Shown: positions 18,856-26,497 of the stretch, piece by piece
Layout: each line of letters begins with the position of its first letter
Position numbering within the stretch: position 1 is the stretch's first letter
DNA from: UTCHB3 sp002050155
Lineage (GTDB): Bacteria > Bacteroidota > Ignavibacteria > Ignavibacteriales > Ignavibacteriaceae
DNA length: 64,000 bases
Assembly: GCA_030584105.1 (NCBI GenBank)
Contig: CP129491.1
Location: 1,674,001-1,738,000, forward strand
Direction: 5' to 3'
Program-made: the position numbers and the translations under genes
Notes under the pieces: generated by a model
Seen by the model: only the letters and a program-made list of their open reading frames with translations
Told to the model about the DNA's origin: nothing
Database searches by the model: none

Positions 18856-19242
18856 TTATTTAAACATTCGCGATAAGTTAGCCATATCCCCGGAGTTACC
18901 AACGCACTCCCAAACGCCATTTTTCTTTTCAAAAATTAAAGTTCCGGGCAGGTCTTTATCGGCAATTTTCATACCCAAAATAGTCAAAGGTTTGTTCAGG
19001 TCAAAAACAAACTCAACCTTAAATCTGTTTTTCGCTTCGTTGGTAAATTCTTCAGTTGTTTCTCTGAAGTTCTCGGCATCATAATCGTCACCGAGAATAC
19101 TTTTAACCGATTCTTTAACTTTATCGTACTGTTCGGAATATTGTGAAGAGGAAGGTTTTTCCCCCGTTTTGCTTCCGCAACCGGAAACGAAAAGCGCAAC
19201 AATCGCAATCGCAAAAATTGAGGTAAGATATCTTGTTCTCAA
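18856..19242 (-). CDS. Small lipoprotein of unknown function
   Basis: The 128-residue product has a lipoprotein signal peptide with lipobox VSGC (MRTRYLTSIFAIAIVALFVS then GC). The mature part is charged and helical at first (QYDKVKESVKSILGDDYD), then has a beta segment ending FEKKNGVWECVGNSGD. No family is recognised. It lies between lnt and the LEA14-like gene with short gaps, so it is probably part of the same operon; Lnt, encoded just upstream, would complete its N-acylation. Confidence 0.75.
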   Translation of the reverse strand: MRTRYLTSIFAIAIVALFVSGCGSKTGEKPSSSQYSEQYDKVKESVKSILGDDYDAENFRETTEEFTNEAKNRFKVEFVFDLNKPLTILGMKIADKDLPGTLIFEKKNGVWECVGNSGDMANLSRMFK

Positions 19243-19295
19243 CTCTCTTTTCTCCTTAATTTGGTTGATTTTGTCTGTCGTAAAATTACGAAAAA

Positions 19296-21002
19296 TTATC
19301 GGTTTTTTTCGATATATTTTGAATCTTTTCGGGTTTTTAAGTAAATTATTTTCCCAATCCAGGCAAAAAAAGCAAAAAGTGAAAAACCATACACAAACCG
19401 GGGTAAGAACAAGCTGCTTTCAGTGAACAGAGTTTCACCCTTTTCCAAAGGCACATCAACCACCAACATCGTTTGTTCGTACATTTTTGTCTGTTTGGTG
19501 GTGTGCCCATCGGGTGTAATCAGGCAGGAAATTCCGCCGTTAGCAGCCCTCACAACAGCGCGGTTATTCTCAAGCGCCCGCAGGTTCGAAAATTCTTTGT
19601 GCTGGTAGGGGCCCGAAGTGTTGCCGTACCAACTGTCGTTCGTAACCACGGCAAAAAACTCCGCACCCCGTCTTGAAAACTCAGTAACATAATAGGGAAA
19701 AACCGACTCGAAACAGACCAGAGCTGCAAATTTAACTTCCCGTTCCCCTTTCGATGTTTGCAACTTCGCAGAAAACACAACGGTATCCTGCCCTTCATTC
19801 CAGCTGCTTATTCCAACCCCCCACTTGAACAAATCGGCAAAAAATGGAATCTGCCCGATGTAAGGTGTCCGCTCGCCAAAAGGTACAAGTTTGTGCTTGC
19901 CGTACTGTTGAACCTCCGTGCTGTTTGGCGTGAACAAAAGCACCGAGTTATAACTTCCGTACCAAATATCCGCATCAGGGAACTTGTGAGCATCAGGCGG
20001 TATTTTATCCCCATTTTGGAAGTATTTTATATGCGGCATCCCGGTTAAAAGGGGGACTTTGTTGCTGTCCGCGAATTGGTGGATCCTGTCAACCAACGGT
20101 TGAAATTGCCCTGTCATAAGATATACCGGAAGTGCTGTTTCGGGGAAAATAATCATTTTAGCACCCTGCTCAATGGCTTTATCGCTCAGACTCAGGTACA
20201 GCGATAAAATTTCATCGGGGCTTCCGCCTGCCCATTTTTGGTAAGGGTCGAGGTTAGGTTGAATCAATCCCACCCGTACGGTTTCTGTGGGGGCACCACT
20301 TCCTTTTGTTATAACTCCATAAGCAAGCGGAACAAACAACACCAAAGAAGCTACCGCAACTGCAGGTTTGCTGATTTTCTTTTCAGCTCTCCAACCGCTC
20401 CAAATTTTATAAAGCGCAATGTTGAACCAAATAACCAGCATCGTCATCCCGAGTGCACCCACCACATCCGCAAACTTGTAGTAGGTCTGAAAATCTGCCA
20501 GTGAGTTGGAAACTGTTATCCACGGAAAATTAAGGTCGATATTCATGTAAAAATATTCGTACGAAGCCCAAAACGGAGGGATAAACCAAAGGGCGTATTC
20601 TTTTTTTACAAAGCCCGAACGAATTGCAGCATAGTAAAGTGTTGAGGGAATTAAGAAGAATACCGGGTTAGCAAACAACATAAGTCCCCCGCCTATCATC
20701 AAAAAGGGGTCTTTCCCGACGGTGAACGCACCCACCCAGTAGAGTGAAACAACCCCCGTTATAAAACCGAAAAACCAGATTGCCCTGTTCAGATCGATCA
20801 GTTTTTGCCGCCGTTCAAGCACCGTAAAAAGGGGCACCAAAGCAAAAAAGGAGGTGAGCGGGAAAGGAACAGGCGGGTAAGCGAATCCCATAAGTACCCC
20901 GGCGATTACTAACAGGTAGCGATCGTGCCTTAGTTGCGCTTTTTCTTCTGCTTTTTCCAACGATAAGTGCGCCGGTTTAGAAAACATAGAAAATAATTTC
21001 AT
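19296..21002 (-). CDS. lnt: Apolipoprotein N-acyltransferase
   Basis: Lnt adds the third acyl chain to lipoproteins at the periplasmic face of the inner membrane. The start is placed at ATG 21002 (MKLFSMFSKPAHL), 11 bases after the ispF stop; the longer open frame to 21131 overlaps ispF and is unlikely. N-terminal membrane spans carry GFAYPPVPFPLTSFFALVPL. The carbon-nitrogen hydrolase domain contains the Glu-Lys-Cys triad in IIFPETALPVYL, GKHKLVPFGERTPY and AALVCFESVFPY. A final membrane helix sits near the C-terminus. The 568 residues are slightly above the E. coli length. A gene next to it encodes a likely substrate lipoprotein. Confidence 0.95.
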   Translation of the reverse strand: MKLFSMFSKPAHLSLEKAEEKAQLRHDRYLLVIAGVLMGFAYPPVPFPLTSFFALVPLFTVLERRQKLIDLNRAIWFFGFITGVVSLYWVGAFTVGKDPFLMIGGGLMLFANPVFFLIPSTLYYAAIRSGFVKKEYALWFIPPFWASYEYFYMNIDLNFPWITVSNSLADFQTYYKFADVVGALGMTMLVIWFNIALYKIWSGWRAEKKISKPAVAVASLVLFVPLAYGVITKGSGAPTETVRVGLIQPNLDPYQKWAGGSPDEILSLYLSLSDKAIEQGAKMIIFPETALPVYLMTGQFQPLVDRIHQFADSNKVPLLTGMPHIKYFQNGDKIPPDAHKFPDADIWYGSYNSVLLFTPNSTEVQQYGKHKLVPFGERTPYIGQIPFFADLFKWGVGISSWNEGQDTVVFSAKLQTSKGEREVKFAALVCFESVFPYYVTEFSRRGAEFFAVVTNDSWYGNTSGPYQHKEFSNLRALENNRAVVRAANGGISCLITPDGHTTKQTKMYEQTMLVVDVPLEKGETLFTESSLFLPRFVYGFSLFAFFAWIGKIIYLKTRKDSKYIEKNR

Positions 21003-21012
21003 AACAGGCAAC

Positions 21013-21501
21013 CTACACCGATTCCGTTTTTTCCAAAAGTACCACAGCGTAAGCGACCGCACCCTCGCCTCTGCCGACGAACCCCATTTTTTCCGAAGTG
21101 GTGGCTTTAACAGAAACATCCTCAATCCCACAACTCAGAACTTCAGCTATTGATTTCCGCATTTGTAGCAAATAAGGCGCAATTTTCGGTTTTTCGAGCA
21201 CAAGTGCCGTATCGCAGTTAACCAGGCGATAGCCGTGCTGCAACACTAAATCGTAAGATTTCTTAAGAATCACCCGGCTGTCTATATCTTTGTTTTCTGC
21301 GGCTGTATCAGGAAAGTGGATGCCAATATCCCCCAGCGCAAGCGCACCGAGCAGAGCGTCTGAAATTGCGTGCAGCAAAACATCCGCATCCGAGTGCCCA
21401 AGCAGCCCAAATTCTGAGGGAATCTCAACCCCTCCGAGAACAAGTTTGCGCCCTTTTACGAGCTGATGAACATCGTATCCGTTGCCAATTCTAAATTTCA
21501 A
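21013..21501 (-). CDS. ispF: 2-C-methyl-D-erythritol 2,4-cyclodiphosphate synthase
   Basis: IspF catalyses the fifth step of the non-mevalonate isoprenoid pathway, closing the cyclodiphosphate ring. The 162 residues show the zinc ligands D10, H12 (GNGYDVHQLV) and H44, the LGHSDADVLLHAISDALLGA signature at 34-53, GDIGIHFPDT, and the C-terminal VKATTSEKMGFVGRGEGAVA. Length is normal. Its start overlaps the acylphosphatase stop by 4 bp, so translation is coupled, and lnt follows closely. Confidence 0.97.
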   Translation of the reverse strand: MKFRIGNGYDVHQLVKGRKLVLGGVEIPSEFGLLGHSDADVLLHAISDALLGALALGDIGIHFPDTAAENKDIDSRVILKKSYDLVLQHGYRLVNCDTALVLEKPKIAPYLLQMRKSIAEVLSCGIEDVSVKATTSEKMGFVGRGEGAVAYAVVLLEKTESV

Positions 21502-21773
21502 TGTCGTATCTCAAATTTGTTAAATTCATTGTTTGCGGGTCCCCGCTCAACTTTAATTGCCGAAACATGCGAACGGGTGGGTCCCCTCTTTGCGGCGTTA
21601 ACCAACTCTTCTATTTGCCACTCTTCACCCTCTGCTACAATTTCAACGCTGCCCGACCGGGTATTTTTCACATAACCGGTTAAACCCAGTTCTTTGGCTT
21701 CGCGGAAAATGAACCACCTGAAACCAACGCCCTGAACCAACCCCTGAACCACAATTTCAACCCTTGCCGCCAC
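21498..21773 (-). CDS. acyP: Acylphosphatase
   Basis: Acylphosphatase hydrolyses carboxyl-phosphate bonds. Its 91 residues carry both signatures: GLVQGVGFRWF with R19, and GYVKNTRSGSVEIVAEG with N37. The start is GTG at 21773, supported by AAGGAGG six bases upstream. That Shine-Dalgarno and the first codons lie inside a copy of the EamA transporter's tail (76-bp unit), and the chain of mini-ORFs upstream ends over this start. It overlaps ispF by 4 bp. Confidence 0.95.
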   Translation of the reverse strand: MAARVEIVVQGLVQGVGFRWFIFREAKELGLTGYVKNTRSGSVEIVAEGEEWQIEELVNAAKRGPTRSHVSAIKVERGPANNEFNKFEIRH

Positions 21774-21925
21774 CCGTTTCCTCCTTTTTGAAGATTTGGC
21801 CTTTCTGCAACGCTACGGAGATAATAACCGCCTCAACCCTTGCTGCCACCCGTTTCCTCTTTCTTAAATACTTTGGTTTTCGGCAATACTACGATAAAAA
21901 TACCCGCATTAACCCTTGTTGCCAC
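21757..21925 (-). repeat. 76-bp tandem junction units with two 30-codon mini-ORFs
   Basis: The EamA gene tail is present three times at exact 76-bp spacing; stops are at 21909-21911 (real), 21833-21835 and 21757-21759. All copies end in FKKEETGG-x-KG before the stop. Because 76 is 25 codons plus one base, a GTG inside each unit starts a mini-ORF that enters the next unit in the tail frame. One runs 21925-21833 (start MATRVNAGIF), the other 21849-21757 (start MAARVEAVII). Each mini-ORF's tail carries the Shine-Dalgarno and GTG of the next, the last being acylphosphatase. Confidence 0.88.
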
Positions 21926-22841
21926 CCGTTTCCTCCTTTTTGAAGATTTCGGTGAAGATTAACCCGCACAAAATAATCCCCGCCCCAACCAAACCCATAT
22001 CGGTGAAGCGCTCACCCAGCATGATGAACGCAATCACAGTGGCAAAAATTGGCTCTAACGAGTAAATAATCGCCGCTTTAACAGGCGGCACTTCTTTCTG
22101 GTATTTTGTCATCATAGTAACATTGAACAATGTTGCAAAAATAATTGTGTATGCAAAAGTTATTATAACATCCGTGTTAAGTGTGAAGCGAAACTCTTCA
22201 ACACCGGTGGCGTCAAAGACCGGAAGCAAAACCAAACCGGCAACTGCAGTGAAAAGCAGCTGTGCAAATGTTGTGTAAAGGTAGTTGTTCCTCTTCGAAA
22301 CAACATCAATCCAAACAATGTAGATGCCGAACGAAATGGCGCACAACAGCGTTAGCAAATCACCAAAGTTAAATGTGCTGCCAAGCTCGGATATTACATC
22401 CAAAAACCCACCCTCGCCGCTTGAAAGAAACAAAATTCCAACGGCAACAACCGCAATTCCCACTAAATTAACTACAGATGGGATGCGCCGCAAAATAACA
22501 ATCTGCGCCAATGGCGTGAAAACGACAAAGGTACCCGTGATAAACGACGACTTTGAAGCCGTGGTGTACTGAAGCCCGATTGTCTGCAATATAAAACCGA
22601 GAAAAAACCACAAGCCGATCCAAAAACCGTCGTTTAACTCCCGCTTACCAAGCCCTTTCAGGTGTCGCCAGGCAAACGGAAGCAGTATCAAACTTGAAAT
22701 CCCAAACCGGACCACCACAAAAGAGAAAGGCGATATGTAAACCAGCGCATTCTTGATCAGCGCAAATGTTCCGCCCCACAGGACTGTCAGCAGCAAAAGA
22801 ATAAGTTCAGCCCTGAACTCTTTTAACCGTGCGGGATTCAT
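21909..22841 (-). CDS. EamA-family (DMT superfamily) transporter
   Basis: The 310-residue protein has ten predicted membrane spans in two EamA repeats (first about residues 12-140, starting LILLLLTVLWGGTFALIKNA; second about 163-303, with EPIFATVIAFIMLGERFTDM). These proteins export small metabolites or amino acids; the substrate is not determinable. It lies between era and acylphosphatase. Both its start (inside a 65-bp tandem unit) and its tail (first of three 76-bp units) are parts of junction duplications. Confidence 0.9.
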   Translation of the reverse strand: MNPARLKEFRAELILLLLTVLWGGTFALIKNALVYISPFSFVVVRFGISSLILLPFAWRHLKGLGKRELNDGFWIGLWFFLGFILQTIGLQYTTASKSSFITGTFVVFTPLAQIVILRRIPSVVNLVGIAVVAVGILFLSSGEGGFLDVISELGSTFNFGDLLTLLCAISFGIYIVWIDVVSKRNNYLYTTFAQLLFTAVAGLVLLPVFDATGVEEFRFTLNTDVIITFAYTIIFATLFNVTMMTKYQKEVPPVKAAIIYSLEPIFATVIAFIMLGERFTDMGLVGAGIILCGLIFTEIFKKEETGGNKG

Positions 22842-22995
22842 TTTTTTCGGTTATTCACTTTCCTGCCGTCGATAGCGGGCGAATCTTTACAGCTCTCGGG
22901 ATTCATTTCTTTCGGTTATTCACTTTCCTGCCGTCGATAGCGGGCGAATCTTTACATCTCTCGAGATTCATTTCTTTCGGTTATTCACTTTCCTG
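22838..22995 (-). repeat. 65-bp tandem junction units with two 22-codon mini-ORFs
   Basis: The block beginning TTATTCACTTTCCTG recurs at 22851, 22916 and 22981 (period 65). Each unit joins an era-like tail (ending QESE and TAA) to an EamA-like head (ATGAATC). The result is a chain on the minus strand: era stop, mini-ORF 22971-22903 (MNLERCKDSPAIDGRKVNNR-KK), mini-ORF 22906-22838 (MNPESCKDSPAIDGRKVNNR-KK), then the transporter start at 22841. Successive frames overlap by ATGA. Confidence 0.88.
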
Positions 22996-23889
22996 ATATG
23001 AATAACCGAAATATTTGAGATATTTCTCGTCACTTCTCCAGTTTGGGCGCACTTTCACGCGGATATCCAAATAAACTTCGCGCCCGAGGAATTTTTCGAT
23101 CCCGGCGCGCGATTTCTCGCCCAGTTTTTTAATCATCGCTCCTTTCTTGCCGATGATTATGCCCATTTGTGATTCCCGTTCTACATAAATCATCGCATAA
23201 ATGAAATCTTTATGCCCTTCCCTTTCCTTGAAATCTTCTATTGCAACTTCGCAGCTGTAGGGGATTTCCTGTTCATAAAGTTCAAAGATGTTCTCGCGGA
23301 TAATTTCCGAGACAAAAAATCTTTCGTTCTCATCGGAAAGGTCTTCATCGGGGTAATATTTTGGATGAACGGGAAGGTTCTCAACCAAATATTCTTTGAG
23401 CATGTTTAAGTTAACATTTGCAATCGCCGAAATTGGGATCACTCTTTCGAACTTCTTAGTCTCTTCAAAGTATTGTATGCTTTGGATTGTTTTCTGCTCG
23501 TCGATGTCAATTTTATTAACACATGCGATTTTGGGAATATCCAAGTTTTTCATCAGACGGAAAATCTGAGCTATGGCGGGGTCTTCACTAACTTTTGTGC
23601 CGTTCTGGGCGTCGTGCAACCACACAACAATATCTGCATCCTGCAGAGAAGTGGTTACATATTCCATCATTTTTTCCTGAAGCCGGTACCTTGGTTCCAA
23701 AATTCCGGGTGTATCCAGAAAAATAATCTGATAGTAATCTTCCGAAAGAATCCCCAAAACCCGCTTCCTTGTAGTTTGGGGTTTTGCCGTGGTAATCGAA
23801 AGTTTTTCCCCGAGAAGGGCGTTCATAAGGGTGCTTTTCCCCGCATTCGGGGCACCCAAGATTGTCACGAATCCTGCTTTGGTCTGCAT
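22981..23889 (-). CDS. era: GTPase Era
   Basis: Era is an essential GTPase for 30S ribosomal subunit maturation, binding the 3' end of 16S rRNA. The 302 residues show G1 GAPNAGKS at 12-19, the switch region with TTRKRVLG, G3 DTPG at 59-62, G4 NKID at 125-128 and a C-terminal KH domain with GIIIGKKGAMIKKLG near 243-257. Length is normal. It follows the NCS2 permease gene by 36 bp and precedes the EamA gene, its tail forming the template of the 65-bp tandem units. Confidence 0.97.
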   Translation of the reverse strand: MQTKAGFVTILGAPNAGKSTLMNALLGEKLSITTAKPQTTRKRVLGILSEDYYQIIFLDTPGILEPRYRLQEKMMEYVTTSLQDADIVVWLHDAQNGTKVSEDPAIAQIFRLMKNLDIPKIACVNKIDIDEQKTIQSIQYFEETKKFERVIPISAIANVNLNMLKEYLVENLPVHPKYYPDEDLSDENERFFVSEIIRENIFELYEQEIPYSCEVAIEDFKEREGHKDFIYAMIYVERESQMGIIIGKKGAMIKKLGEKSRAGIEKFLGREVYLDIRVKVRPNWRSDEKYLKYFGYSYQESE

Positions 23890-23925
23890 AAGTCTTCCTT
23901 TCAGTTTTCGTTCAGGAAAAACAGA

Positions 23926-25230
23926 TTAATACGGGTAGATGAAGAACAGCAACAGCGAAATTGCTCCAAGCGCCCACATACCCGCAGAGATTTCAGAAAC
24001 CCTACCTGCAATTAATTTGAAGAGTATATATACGATAAACCCGGCTGTCATTCCAATACCAATATTATAGGTAAACGCCATCAGAATTATTGTTACAAAA
24101 ACCGGCACCGCCTCGCTGTAGTCGCTAAAATCTAATTTTGCAACCAACCCCACCATTAAAAGCCCAACCACAATAAGCGCCGGTGAATAGGCATAGGCAG
24201 GAATTGCCGCCACAAAAGGTGAAATAAAGAGCGCCAGAAGGAACATAAGCGAAGTAACCAAAGCGGTAAGCCCCGTCCGCCCGCCTGCTTCAATACCTGT
24301 AGCAGAGTCAATAAAAGTACCCGCAGTAGTTGTGCCCAGCACTCCGGCAAGTGTTGTGGCAATGGCGTCACTAAGCATCGGTTTGTGCATCTCGGGCAGA
24401 TTCCCTTTTTCATCCAAAAGCCCGCCTACCATCGAAAGTGCGGTAAGAGTTCCTATTGTATCCACAATATCCATCACTACAATGGTTAAAATAATGGAGG
24501 CAAACCCCCACTGCAAAGCACCAACCAGATCGAACTGCCCCAAAATCGGGGAAATGTCGGGTGGCATACTAAGCCACTTTTCAGGCAATTTGCTGACCCC
24601 AAGGGCAAATCCTACTAATGTTGTAGCTATAATTCCAACTAATATTGCACCTTTTACTTTTCTCATCATCAGGATAGCGATAAAAAGGAACCCAAAAATT
24701 GCGAGCAACACTTCCGGTGTGTTCCATGAGCCAATTTTAACCGGCGGGCTACCCATCCCGATGATTATCCCGGAATTAACCAAGCCAATCAGCGTCAGGA
24801 AAAACCCAATACCCACCGTGCACGCAATTTTTAACGACTCCGGTATCGCCTTCGCCAACCATGTTCTAACCCCGGTTACGGTTGCAATAATCAACAGTAT
24901 GCCGCTTATCAGAATGGCGCCTATAGCAGTCTGCCAGGTGTGCCCCATTACTTTGACCACCGTGTAGGCAACAAAGGCGTTCATACCCATGTAGGGGGCA
25001 ATAGCAAATGGTCGTTTGGCATAAACACCCGTTAAAAATGTACCGACAAAAGCCACTAAGATTGTAGCCACTATTGTCGGCTCTTCCGGGATACCCGCAA
25101 CCGTTAAAACTTTCGGGTTAACAATTATAATGTAGGCAACCGTGAAAAATGTGGTTAAACCCGCAATTATTTCGGTCCTTATGGATGAACCGTGCTTCTC
25201 TATCTCAAAGTATGAGTTCAGGAATTTCAT
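23926..25230 (-). CDS. NCS2-family purine permease (AzgA/PbuG-like)
   Basis: The 434-residue membrane protein belongs to the nucleobase-cation symporter 2 group, of the AzgA/PbuG type that imports adenine, guanine or hypoxanthine. Typical features are GLTTFFTVAYIIIVNP at 25-40, the PYMGMNAFVAY segment near 80, and the TTTAGTFIDSATGIEAGGRT loop, with about 12-14 membrane spans. It heads the leftward train that continues with era. No purine-riboswitch-like structure was recognised in the 200 bp before it. Confidence 0.9.
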   Translation of the reverse strand: MKFLNSYFEIEKHGSSIRTEIIAGLTTFFTVAYIIIVNPKVLTVAGIPEEPTIVATILVAFVGTFLTGVYAKRPFAIAPYMGMNAFVAYTVVKVMGHTWQTAIGAILISGILLIIATVTGVRTWLAKAIPESLKIACTVGIGFFLTLIGLVNSGIIIGMGSPPVKIGSWNTPEVLLAIFGFLFIAILMMRKVKGAILVGIIATTLVGFALGVSKLPEKWLSMPPDISPILGQFDLVGALQWGFASIILTIVVMDIVDTIGTLTALSMVGGLLDEKGNLPEMHKPMLSDAIATTLAGVLGTTTAGTFIDSATGIEAGGRTGLTALVTSLMFLLALFISPFVAAIPAYAYSPALIVVGLLMVGLVAKLDFSDYSEAVPVFVTIILMAFTYNIGIGMTAGFIVYILFKLIAGRVSEISAGMWALGAISLLLFFIYPY

Positions 25231-25299
25231 TTGATTTCCGCATTACTTCCCGGCTGTAATTATCAAATATTAAACTAACCGTTTGGCTCGTTCAGTTGG

Positions 25300-25431
25300 T
25301 TACTAAATGGGTTTGTTTTAAGTTACTTAATTGATGTTTCCAGCAATTTCTAAAGAAATTTAATATTGTTGTTTCCGGCGATTTTTCTAAAGTAACTTAA
25401 TATTACCGTTTTTTACTATTTTTCTAAAAAG
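25300..25431 (-). repeat. Imperfect repeats beyond the TerB-like gene tail
   Basis: TTTCTAAAG with following (T)AATATT is repeated three times at about 45-50 bp spacing just downstream of the stop at 25432. The last copy touches the stop codon. Degenerate, no mini-ORF seen. Confidence 0.45.
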
Positions 25432-26379
25432 CTATTCTGCAAAGAACTTTTGTATAACCTCTTCCGCAGTTTTATCCTTTAACAGCAGAATTTTGGCTAT
25501 ATCTCTCGCTTTTGTTGTAATTCTCGTTTCATCGGAAATGCTTGCGGAGAGATGCTCTAAGTATTTAACCAGCACGAACTTGCCCGCTGTTTCGCATAAA
25601 TCCATCACTAAAAGTTCGTCCATTTTCAATTTTGAACCAATGCCGACAATCAGGTCGGCTTCCCGCCGGTCAAGTTCACGGTCTGTTAAAGCTATAGCCC
25701 AACTGCAAAGAATTACGGCTTTTTTAAACTCGAACCGCTCAAGATTTGTATAATCTTTCTCCGGAATTTCACCCAAAATCATAATATCGTTGATGTCTTT
25801 CGGAACGGGAAAAACAAAATCGAAAAGGAAAAGTTTTTCAATCTCTTTGAGCGTCCCGTCCGCCCCGGCAACTAACAACAATACTTTGCTTAAGAATTCC
25901 CTTTCGCTGTCGGTTACAGGTTTGCCTTCTTTCAATATTTTCTCAAAACCATACTCTTTAACGGCATTGTTAGGAAGTGCAACCCAACCCGGTATCGATT
26001 CGTCCCAGTGAAAATGGGAAAGCAGCGAGTTAAAAGCGGTTACAATTCCTGCGTTTATTGCGTCTTCGGAGGGCTCGGGCAAGTTACCGTTAAGAATTGC
26101 TTTGCGGTCGTAAAATTTTTCATCGTCGTACAGGCGGCTTCCGAACCTTCCGTTAACAATCTTTTGAAAAATCCTGGAAAGTGCGTATCTGACATTGCTG
26201 AAAGCGCTCTCTTCACTTCCTCTGTAAACCGGTTCGCTGATTGTAACCGGAAGATATGCCATACTTGCAAATTTCTGCGTTGTTACACTGCACCTGAAAA
26301 TACACAGGATTAAATCCCCCTCAAGTCGATAACTCTGCAGAAGTGGTTTCACATTATTAATATCGGGATGATGAGACAC
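25432..26379 (-). CDS. TerB-like domain protein
   Basis: The 315-residue cytosolic protein starts at GTG (26379), with GGAG five bases upstream. The N-terminal half is not recognised. The C-terminal half, about residues 150-260, resembles the TerB/DjlA all-helical domain: LSKVLLLVAGADGTLKEIEK with acidic metal-binding-like residues, then ILCSWAIALTDRELDRREAD repeating the pattern. TerB-like domains are linked to envelope stress or tellurite phenotypes, but here no ter genes are nearby. It lies between the peptidoglycan-recycling genes and the purine permease. A second small TerB-like protein is at 48657-49040. Confidence 0.65.
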   Translation of the reverse strand: MSHHPDINNVKPLLQSYRLEGDLILCIFRCSVTTQKFASMAYLPVTISEPVYRGSEESAFSNVRYALSRIFQKIVNGRFGSRLYDDEKFYDRKAILNGNLPEPSEDAINAGIVTAFNSLLSHFHWDESIPGWVALPNNAVKEYGFEKILKEGKPVTDSEREFLSKVLLLVAGADGTLKEIEKLFLFDFVFPVPKDINDIMILGEIPEKDYTNLERFEFKKAVILCSWAIALTDRELDRREADLIVGIGSKLKMDELLVMDLCETAGKFVLVKYLEHLSASISDETRITTKARDIAKILLLKDKTAEEVIQKFFAE

Positions 26380-26497
26380 ATTAGCTCCTTTTATTCAAAT
26401 TCACAACAACAAATATGAAAAAATATTCAGAAAAATTGATAAAAATTCCACCGTTTTGTTGCAATTTACGGAATACAACCCTGTTTTATGATAAAAA

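Noticed and set aside
25231..25430. Purine riboswitch before the NCS2 permease
   Set aside because: This stretch contains imperfect tail repeats, but no three-way-junction pattern could be drawn by eye.
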